A DNA stretch of 64,000 bases from assembly GCA_963776845.1 (NCBI GenBank), contig CAVZOJ010000003.1, positions 434,001-498,000 of the forward strand, in the 5' to 3' direction. Made by a program: the position numbers and the translations under genes. The stretch is from Roseitranquillus sp963776845 (lineage in GTDB: Bacteria > Pseudomonadota > Alphaproteobacteria > Rhodobacterales > Rhodobacteraceae). Every line of letters starts with the position of its first letter. Position 1 is the stretch's first letter. Under the pieces are notes generated by a model. That model did not search any database. It saw nothing but the letters and a program-made list of their open reading frames with translations, and was not told where the DNA came from. Below, piece after piece: positions 1 through 7,064 of the stretch.

Positions 1-1
1 C

Positions 2-112
2 ACCCTCAGGGAACCGTGCCCCGACTGCGGCGGACCGATGCGCATTATCGAGACCTTCAGGCGCGGCGAGCGTCCGAAGACCCGCGCACCTCCGCGGAGG
101 GCTGCCGCATGA
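2..112 (+). pseudogene. C-terminal fragment of an IS91-family transposase (cut by window edge)
   Basis: Frame 2 is open from the window edge to a TGA at 110-112. It encodes 36 residues containing CPDCGGPMRIIETFRRGE followed by a basic Pro/Arg tail. A Cys-x2-Cys-Gly-Gly-x-Met knuckle followed by IIETF is what I recall for the extreme C terminus of IS91-type Y2 (rolling-circle) transposases of Rhodobacterales. Only the tail is visible, so I cannot tell whether the whole gene is intact upstream. An unrelated zinc-ribbon protein is the alternative. Confidence 0.6.
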
Positions 113-430
113 TGATAGGGCCATCACCTTCGTCGAACCCGATCCGGATGGAACCAGCGGTCCGGAAATGCCGTGCCTCACGTCCCGCAGTGGCCGTCTC
201 GACGAACGCGCCCCGACAACAAGACCGGTGGGCCTGCGTCCCGTCGCCGATCCCGCCACGGCACGAGCTCCGTCTGGATCGGAGCCGGCCTCCCGACAAT
301 CGGCGGCGCACCGGAGCCAGCGACACCCGCGCGCTTTCCCCATAGACCGACGCCAGACCCCCGCGGCTTCGTCCTTCCGAGGTTTGTCAACGCGGGCCGC
401 ACCCGCCAGCGGCCACCGTCACGCCGCGGC
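113..430 (+). other. Non-coding stretch, probably the 3' end of the IS91-type element
   Basis: No convincing gene is present; the overlapping open frames are by-products of high GC. Position directly after the transposase tail, and before the IS110-type element, suggests that this is the non-coding 3' terminal part of the IS91-type element (the replication-origin side in this family). The exact terminus cannot be placed without a database copy. Confidence 0.3.
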
Positions 431-524
431 CCGCATCGAAAAACATGGTGTGATTGCGGCGCCGCTCTTCGGGGGCGGACGAGGCCCGGTATGCTGATCT
501 CATCGAACAGGAGCCGCAGGGAGA

Positions 525-1566
525 ATGGATATGAAATGCTATGCAGGCCTGGACGTTTCGCTGAAGGAGATTTCCATCTGTGTCATTGACCATGATGGAC
601 GGATCGTGTCGCGGGGAAGCGCGCCATGCGATCCGGAAGGGGTACAGGGCTGGCTGAGGAACAGATCGCTCACTCCGGACCGGATCGTGCATGAGAGCGG
701 CCAGCTTGCGATATGGCTGCAACGGGGGCTGATCCGGCTCGGACTGCCTGCCACCTGCATCGACGCTCGCATGGCACACAAGAGCCTCTCGGCCCGGCCC
801 AACAAGTCCGATGCCGCAGATGCGGAAGGCCTGGCGCAGCTGGCCCGCACCGGCTGGTTCACCCCTGTCCATATCCGCAGCGGAGAAGCCGACCGCCTGC
901 GCAGTCTGGTCGGCGCGCGCGAGCGGCTGGTTGCGGAAGGAGCTCGAAGGGCACGTTCGCGGCGTCCTCAAGACCTTCGGCATCCGCATGGCTGCGGTTG
1001 GCCACGGGCAGTCGAGGCAGGCGTTTCGCGACCAGTTGGCCATCGCGGGCGAACGCGATCCGATGCTTCGTGCCATCGCTGACGCCTTCATCCCCGTGCA
1101 TGAGACCCTGTGCCGGGCTGCCGCCGATCTCGAGGCGGGCGTGAAGACGAAAGCCCGGCAGCATCCCGTCGCCCGCCGCCTGATGACGATCCCCGGCATT
1201 GGCCCGGTCGTCTCGCTCAGCTTCATTGCGTTGGTCGACGACCCGGCCAGGTTCCGAAAGGCGGCGGACGTCGGTGCCTTTCTCGGGCTGACGCCAAAGC
1301 GGCACCAGTCCGGCGAGGTGGACTGGTCCGGGCGCATATCGAAATGCGGCGATCGAGCCATGAGGCGCCTGCTCTTCGAGGCTGCCGCCAGCCTGGTCCA
1401 CCGCGTTCAGCGCTTCTCGCCGCTGAAGAGCTGGGCGGTGCGGCTGGCTGGCAGGCGCGGCTTCCGCAAGGCCGCCGTGGCCACCGGCCGGAAACTCGCC
1501 GTGCTGATGCTGACCCTGTGGAAGCGCGAAGCCGACTACGCCTGGACGACGGGTGCGAGCACATGA
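525..1566 (+). pseudogene. IS110-family transposase (DEDD recombinase), frameshifted
   Basis: The first part (525 to about 935, frame 3) starts with an ATG after a weak purine-rich RBS. It encodes the RuvC-like DEDD domain, with AGLDVS near residue 7 and NKSDAADAEGLA near residue 93. The second part (about 940-1566, frame 1) encodes the Transposase_20 domain with LMTIPGIGPV and the serine-containing block RISKCGDRAMRRLLFEAA. The two halves join if one extra base around 930-945 is removed; as written, frame 3 runs on to a stop at 1082. Family knowledge: these enzymes are guided by an element-encoded bridge RNA. The product as written would be inactive. Confidence 0.85.
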
Positions 1567-1800
1567 TCTGAGTTCCCGCCACTGCGGCCGGGAGAAGGGT
1601 CCCGAAGGGACGGCGGTTGATCGATCTCGTTCTGAAGGATGGGACGCGGGCCAAAACCGCGTACCCCGCGAAAAACATCGAAGACGATCCGCCACCGGAA
1701 ACCATCATGAGGCGCACGGAACGCGACCTCGCAGAGAACCATGCCCCTGACGGACAAACCGCTCTCCCACTTGACATGGCCGCAATCAGAGAACCTTCAG
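1567..1800 (+). other. Structured 3' non-coding region of the IS110-family element
   Basis: No gene is present. Two hairpins are visible: GTCCC/GGGAC with a GAA loop (1599-1611), and CGCGG/CCGCG (1645-1661). Some IS110-family elements (the IS1111 branch) encode their bridge RNA 3' of the transposase, so this is the best place to look for one. The assignment is inference; I cannot identify guide loops by eye. Between about 1800 and the catalase start (2000) I see no gene. Confidence 0.25.
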
Positions 1801-1999
1801 GAGAGCAGCCATGTACGACAGCGGGTACGAGCGACGGCTTTCGAGCAATTTAAAGACCCGATTTCGAGACGGTAGTTTCGAGGCGCCAAACGCGTCGACC
1901 CACGTCTGAAGACCATCGCCACGATCACAATCTTGAGCCTCTGGAACCTCTCGCCCGGCCGTTCCTTTGTCTGGATGGCTCCCAATATTGGAGAAGACG

Positions 2000-3532
2000 A
2001 TGGACAGCCGCAAGGATGAACCCGCTACCACCACGGATGCTGGGATCCGCGTTGAAAGCGACGAACACTCGCTTACCGTCGGACCGGATGGGCCGATCGT
2101 CCTGAACGATCATTACCTTCTGGAGCAGATGGCGACCTTCAACCGGGAGCGCATTCCGGAGCGTCAGCCGCATGCAAAGGGATCCGGCGCCTTCGGAACG
2201 TTCGAGACCACGCGGGACGTGTCGCGCTACACCAAGGCCGGCATCTTCCAAACCGGCGCGAGATGCGACGTGGTGGTCCGCTTTTCGACGGTGGCGGGCG
2301 AACGTGGCAGCCCCGACACCTGGCGCGACCCGCGCGGCTTCTCGGTCAAGATGTATACCGACAACGGCAATTTCGACATGGTCGGAAACAACACGCCGAT
2401 CTTCTTCGTGCGCGACCCGCTCAAGTTCCAGCACTTCATTCGCAGCCAGAAGCGCCGTGCCGACAACGACATGCGCGACCACGACATGCAGTGGGATTTC
2501 TGGACGCTGTCGCCCGAAAGCGCCCATCAGGTCGCGTATCTGATGGGGGACCGGGGCATCCCGCGGACCTGGCGCGAGATGAACGGCTATTCGAGCCACA
2601 CCTATTCACTGGTAAACGCCGAGGGCGAGGCGTTCTGGGTGAAGTTCCACTTCCACACCGACCAGGGCGACGGCAACGCCTATCTGAGCCAGGACGAGGC
2701 CGACAAGCTGGCCGGGAGCGACGGCGATTTCCACCGCCGCGATCTGTTCAACGCGATCCGCGAGGGAAATCACCCAAGCTGGACCTTGAAGTGGCAGATC
2801 ATGCCCTACGAGGATGCCAAGACCTACCACATCAATCCCTTCGATCTGACCAAGGTGTGGCCGCATGCGGACTACCCGCTGATCGAGGTCGGGAAACTGG
2901 TCCTGAACCGTAACCCGACCGACTTCCACACCGAGATCGAGCAGGTCGCCTTCGAACCGAACAACATGGTGCCGGGGGTCGGCCTGTCGCCGGACAAGAT
3001 GCTGCTGGCGCGAGGCTTTTCCTACGCCGACGCGCATCGCGCGCGGCTGGGCGTAAACTACAAGCAGATCCCGGTGAACAGGCCGCAGGCTCCTGTCCAC
3101 AGCTATTCCAAGGACGGCGCGGGACGGACCGAGAATGTCTCGGATCCCGTCTATGCACCCAATTCGTATGGCGGTCCGTCGGCTCAGCCCGACACGGGCG
3201 CCGAAGCCGGCCTGTGGTACGCGGACGGAGACATGGTCCGCCAAGCCTATACTCTGCGCGAGGACGACGACGACTGGAGCCAGGCCGGCAAGCTGGTTCG
3301 GGAGGTGATGGACGATGCCGCGCGCGCCCGGCTGGTCACGAACGTCGTCGGGCATCTGTGCGACGGAGTGAGCGAGAAGGTCCTTCAACGCGCCTTCGAG
3401 TACTGGCGGAACATCGATCGAGACACCGGAGAGAAGATCGAGGCCAAGGTTCGCGAGAAGCTGGGCGCGACCTCCGACGAGCCCGGCCTTGCATCCGCCG
3501 AGAGCATCGGCGGCAAGCACGCAGCGGAGTAG
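2000..3532 (+). CDS. katA: Small-subunit haem catalase (clade 3)
   Basis: Cytoplasmic enzyme that converts H2O2 to water and oxygen. The 510-residue length fits small-subunit catalases. The distal His lies near residue 58 in RIPERQPHAKGSGAFG, the distal Asn near 131 in VGNNTPIFF, and the proximal haem-ligand Tyr near 342 in RGFSYADAHRARLGVNY. There is no signal peptide. The ATG at 2000 is chosen over an in-frame upstream ATG (1967) because GGAGAAG lies just before it. It stands alone between an IS element and a relaxase relic, so it is probably accessory cargo. No OxyR-type site is obvious upstream. All key residues are present, so activity is likely. Confidence 0.95.
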   Translation: MDSRKDEPATTTDAGIRVESDEHSLTVGPDGPIVLNDHYLLEQMATFNRERIPERQPHAKGSGAFGTFETTRDVSRYTKAGIFQTGARCDVVVRFSTVAGERGSPDTWRDPRGFSVKMYTDNGNFDMVGNNTPIFFVRDPLKFQHFIRSQKRRADNDMRDHDMQWDFWTLSPESAHQVAYLMGDRGIPRTWREMNGYSSHTYSLVNAEGEAFWVKFHFHTDQGDGNAYLSQDEADKLAGSDGDFHRRDLFNAIREGNHPSWTLKWQIMPYEDAKTYHINPFDLTKVWPHADYPLIEVGKLVLNRNPTDFHTEIEQVAFEPNNMVPGVGLSPDKMLLARGFSYADAHRARLGVNYKQIPVNRPQAPVHSYSKDGAGRTENVSDPVYAPNSYGGPSAQPDTGAEAGLWYADGDMVRQAYTLREDDDDWSQAGKLVREVMDDAARARLVTNVVGHLCDGVSEKVLQRAFEYWRNIDRDTGEKIEAKVREKLGATSDEPGLASAESIGGKHAAE

Positions 3533-3546
3533 ATTCGACATCACGG

Positions 3547-3565
3547 GCGGGGCGATCGGCCCCGC
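3547..3565 (+). terminator. Hairpin after the catalase gene
   Basis: A 7-bp GC stem (GCGGGGC / GCCCCGC) with loop GATCG lies 15 nt after the catalase stop and is followed by a T-poor tract (TCCTGATTTCT). It is probably a rho-independent terminator, though the U-run is weak. Confidence 0.5.
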
Positions 3566-4009
3566 TCCTGATTTCTGCCTCGTGCCGCTCGCGACCCCTG
3601 CTTGATCCGCGGAGGCGCCAGAGGATCGGCGCCAGACACCATCGAAGCGAACTGAAGATCGCGTTCTCCCGCGAGGCGCACGAAGGTCTGTCGAGCGGTT
3701 CACGAGCGGATTGGCGTGTCCGGGGCGAATGGCAGCAAGCCTCGCCGTGGGGACTGCTGCCCCGATTGACGATGGTCCGCAAAGCGCAGGGAGCAAACGC
3801 AATGACCTCGGACGCAGGACGGCCTCAACCGTCGGGGTGGCCCAGTCGCTGCTGCTTGCGCGTGAAAACTCCTATGTTCGCGATCCAGACAGGCTAGATA
3901 GCTGTCGTTCTCGCGGCGGATGGATTCGCCCGCGCAAGAAATTCTCTCGATCTACGTGCCAGGCTCTTCAGGCTGCTCGGCGCGCTCTCTACCTTGCGGG
4001 CGATGCGGA
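3566..4009. other. Intergenic stretch with no recognised gene
   Basis: I see no supported coding sequence, RNA gene or repeat between the catalase hairpin and the relaxase relic. The open frames here have composition unlike neighbouring genes and no recognisable motif. It may be further degraded 3' sequence of the relaxase gene or island junk. Confidence 0.4.
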
Positions 4010-4900
4010 ACGGCACGCACGGCACGGAAGATCCTCCGCATCCGCACGACCTGCCATCCTGGTGTCCCCGCGGACCCGTGCGAACGCTGCTGCGATGTTG
4101 GTCATCAGGTGCGGTGACGACGACAGCTTCGGCGTCAGCCGGTCCCGCTCCGCCGGCGGCACGTCCTTCGCGACGGTCCACCCGCCCTCTTAGACGATGC
4201 GCCCATCTGCGACGGTGTCGAGCACATCCACCGCGACCTTGATCTGCGCCGCATGTTAACCGGTTGTTAACAGACGGCGTCCCGACGGCGCTGCACCTCG
4301 GCCTCCTCCGTTTCGCCGCGCTTGCGGTATGCCTCCTGCTCTTCCGCCAGCGCGCTGGCGCAAATGTCGAGCACCGCCTGGTGCGCCTCGGCGTCGTCCG
4401 TCTGCTCCGCGACCGCCTTGGGGGTTCGGCCGCCTGATCGGCAGACACCTAACACTGAGCATCTTTCTGGGCGTCCGCCTTCGCCTCGCGAACTCCGAGC
4501 GCGATCGCGCGGGCCGCGATCTCGGCTGCCTTCGCCTGCAGCGCCGCCAACAGATCGCCGCGGCAGCGCCAGGCCGGCGCGTGCTTGCGCTTGGCCGGCA
4601 CCCGATCGACAGCGGCCTTGATCGCCCGGCGCTTCGCGGCGTCTTGCGCACACGCTTCAAGCCGAGATCGGCGAAGGCGGTGCCGACGCTGTCCTGCGCC
4701 TTCTCGTAGTCCTTGATCAGCGGGTGGATCGGGGGCTGCAGCATCATCTGAGTGCCGCAGCGTTCCAATGTCTTCGTCACTCGCGGAAAGATGACCGCGT
4801 GCACGTGGCATGCTGTCTCGTCGAGATCGACACGGGCATGGACCACATCGTCGCCGAAGCTCCCCTTCAGCCATCGGACAGCGCGAACCCTCCTGCTGCT
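4010..4900 (-). pseudogene. MobV/Pre-type plasmid mobilisation relaxase, degenerate
   Basis: Read on the minus strand, fragments in successive frames match a Pre/MobV-type relaxase in order. About 4890-4640 gives WLKGSFGDDVVHARVDLDET, then CHVHAVIFPRV (the His-hydrophobe-His relaxase motif), then HPLIKDYEKAQDSVGTAFADLGL. Next, about 4640-4449 gives an AKRKHAPAW block and an Ala-rich coiled coil ending in a stop at 4449. About 4440-4267 gives AHQAVLDICASALAEEQ. About 4250-4010 gives VAVDVLDTVADGRIV, then an in-frame TAA (4190-4192), then GGWTVAKDVPPAERDRL. At least three frame changes plus the stop make this a dead gene. It records plasmid or mobilisable-element DNA in this segment. The N-terminal part is missing or unrecognisable. 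Confidence 0.7.
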
Positions 4901-5257
4901 TCCGCGCCTGCCTCGCCGCTCGCTCGTCGTGGGGCGCCGTTGTGCGGTTCGGGTGATCTTAGTCACTTTGGGCAGTTTCCGGCCACTCTCCGCTATCGCG
5001 GACTTTCTGCCGATTGTCGCCGAACCGGACGTCCGAATCCTGGTGCGCCAATTCTTACGGTTGCCGGCATGCCTTGCGCGTACCAGTTCCACAAGCAGTT
5101 CAAGTGGCCCTCGAACCTGCGGCGCTCCGGACGGGCGGCTGATCATGCTCCGTTGACCGCGAAAGCCGCGTCGAACATTGCAGGAAATCAATTTGTCAGC
5201 CTCTCCGTTCCGTCTACGACCGAGGACGAGGCAACCGGGAAGAAGTGAAGTCAGCTC
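4901..5257. other. Stretch without a supported gene between relaxase relic and metallophosphoesterase
   Basis: This may contain the eroded N-terminal part of the minus-strand relaxase relic, because that frame stays open to 5191, but I recognise no family motif in it. The last 20-30 bases before 5258 hold a purine-rich RBS-like run (GGGAAGAAG) for the next gene. No promoter stands out. Confidence 0.35.
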
Positions 5258-6283
5258 ATGTCACGTCGAGTCCAGATTGTTGCTGTCATTCTTGTCTTCA
5301 TCGTCGGGCTTGGACTGCGGGACGCGCAGTTGATCTGGGCGGCGCAGGCAACAGAGCGGGCAGTGGCTGCTCCGGTGTTCGACGCGGATCGTCAGACTGC
5401 GCTGGTCATGGGGAACGGGAGTCCCGTACTTTTCGCGGCGGGCGACGTCGCCGATTGTGGAAAGCTACAGGGCTTGGACCAGCTAACGAAAGGGCTACGG
5501 ACCGCGCTGGGGCTTTCAAGTCCCGCTCTGAAACCAAACCAGGGAATGGCATCGACCGCGAGTCTCATTGAACGGGAGCCGGGAGCGTTGGTCCTCGCTC
5601 TCGGCGACCTGGTTTACTCTCGCGGGGAGCCCCGGCTCTTCGAGGAATGCTACGAACCCACGTGGGGACGATTTCGGGACCGTACGTGGCCCACGCCGGG
5701 CAACCACGACTACGGCTTTCCCGGTGCGCTCGGCTACTACGACTACTGGGGGTTCCGCGCCGGGCCCGATAGGAAAGGCTACTACGCCATCCAGCTGGGG
5801 TCTTGGCTCCTCGTTTCACTGAACAGCGAAGTCGATGCGAGGCCGGGGTCGCCGCAAGATGTCTGGCTCCGATCCCGATTGGAAAGCTCCACCGCTGGCT
5901 GCGTCCTGGCGTTCTTCCATAAGCCGGCCTTCTCGGCCGGGGACCGCCGGGGAAGCGAAAACTCGCGCCATCTCTTCGCCCGCCTCGCCGCTGGTGGAGC
6001 CAGTCTTGTTCTGGCGGGCCACAATCACTTCTACGAGCGGACCCGTCCGCTCGATGCAGACGGTCGTCCGGACGAGACCGGGGTCGAGACGTTCGTGGTC
6101 GGAACCGGAGGCAAGTCGCTGACCTCATCGGTTGCTCCGGCGGCCTTCGACGAAACTCTCCTGGGCAATCACTACGGCGTCCTGCGGCTCGAGCTTGGCG
6201 ACGCCGGCTATGAGTGGGCGTACCTCCAGGCACCGGACGGCGAGGTTCTGGACAGCGGCACCCGTACATGCCGCGGCGCCTGA
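5258..6283 (+). CDS. Exported calcineurin-like metallophosphoesterase
   Basis: The 341-residue protein has an N-terminal hydrophobic segment (residues about 5-22), suggesting a signal peptide or membrane anchor and periplasmic action. The full metallophosphoesterase metal set is present: GDVADCG (Asp about 63), GDLVY (Asp about 117), PTPGNHDYG (Asn 149, His 150), FFHKP (His about 221) and AGHNHFYER (His 255 and 257). The closing GHxHxYER block is typical of the purple-acid-phosphatase-like branch, so release of phosphate from esters is the likely activity. The substrate is unknown. It sits alone and meets a frameshifted minus-strand gene at its 3' end. Confidence 0.85.
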   Translation: MSRRVQIVAVILVFIVGLGLRDAQLIWAAQATERAVAAPVFDADRQTALVMGNGSPVLFAAGDVADCGKLQGLDQLTKGLRTALGLSSPALKPNQGMASTASLIEREPGALVLALGDLVYSRGEPRLFEECYEPTWGRFRDRTWPTPGNHDYGFPGALGYYDYWGFRAGPDRKGYYAIQLGSWLLVSLNSEVDARPGSPQDVWLRSRLESSTAGCVLAFFHKPAFSAGDRRGSENSRHLFARLAAGGASLVLAGHNHFYERTRPLDADGRPDETGVETFVVGTGGKSLTSSVAPAAFDETLLGNHYGVLRLELGDAGYEWAYLQAPDGEVLDSGTRTCRGA

Positions 6284-7006
6284 CACCGGCGACGCCCGTC
6301 CGTCGTTCATCGAGCAGCGCCCATTCGAGCGAGCGCGGCGATCGCTGGGCGAGGAAGGCGTCGGCGCGGGCGTCATCGGCGGCGTTGCAGCGCTCGGTCC
6401 CCCTGGTCTGCAGCGACGCGACGGTCTGGCGGTCGGCCTCAGACAGGATCGCGCTGGCGAGGCTCGCATAGAATGTCTCGAGCATCGCCTCGCATGGCAG
6501 CGAGTGCCCGTTGGCATCGGTGGTGGCGCCGCCGGCCATCGAGGCGGGGCGCCTGCAGCGCCGATGGGGCGCGACGGATCGGCGCGCGCCGCCTGCAGGC
6601 CGTCGGGGGGCTCGGTGACGTTCGCCGCGTCGGGCGCGTCGGCGCGCAGAGCTTGCAACGCGTCATCCGCGGCGGCGTCGACGTTGCCCCACGCCGCGGA
6701 TTTGACGAGGCGCAGGGTCGCCTCCGCATCGCCCCACGGGGTCTCGAAGTCGGTGATCCGCGTTTGCGCTGCAGCGAGATCGCCGAACTCGGCGATCGCC
6801 TCGAACAGGCTCATGTCGCCCAGCGATGCCTTCGAGGCGCGGGACGCTTCCGCGGCGGGTGGCGGCGCGACGAGAGTATATGCCGCCGCGAACAGCCCGA
6901 CCGGCACGGCGAGCAGCGCTGAGCTGAAGGCTTCTTGTGACTGGTCCTGGATCCGACCAGCGCTGGCGCCGGTCACGCTCCCCCGGAATGGTGGGGTCCG
7001 AAGCAT
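6284..7006 (-). pseudogene. Unknown membrane-anchored protein, frameshifted
   Basis: From an ATG at 7006 the minus strand encodes a hydrophobic segment (EAFSSALLAVPVGLFAAAY), then an acidic Ala-rich region (MSLFEAIAEFGDLAAAQTRI, FETPWGDAEATLRLV). Codon third positions are strongly G/C, as in real genes here. Near 6540-6560 the coding signal moves to another frame (CEAMLETFYASLASAILSEA, GTERCNAADDARADAFLAQR), with no stop before it runs into the convergent metallophosphoesterase. I do not recognise the family. The lower boundary is therefore arbitrary. A single indel, or truncation by a rearrangement, would explain it. Confidence 0.4.
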
Positions 7007-7064
7007 ACCGGCGCCTGTCCGGTGGATTGCAAGTCTGCAATCCCGGCCGGCCCGACGTCAGGTT

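Larger units (their letters stand above)
431..1800 (+). mobile_element. IS110-family insertion sequence with disrupted transposase
   Basis: The element is defined by an IS110-family transposase (525-1566) with short non-coding flanks. IS110 elements lack long terminal inverted repeats, so both ends given here are estimates: the left end is put after the IS91-like tail, and the right end near 1800, where the catalase upstream region appears to begin. About 230 nt of structured sequence follow the transposase stop. The element is probably immobile because its transposase is frameshifted. Confidence 0.45.

Noticed and set aside
4256..4276. GTTAAC...GTTAAC palindromic cluster
   Set aside because: It lies within the decayed relaxase gene and is short and imperfect; probably chance.
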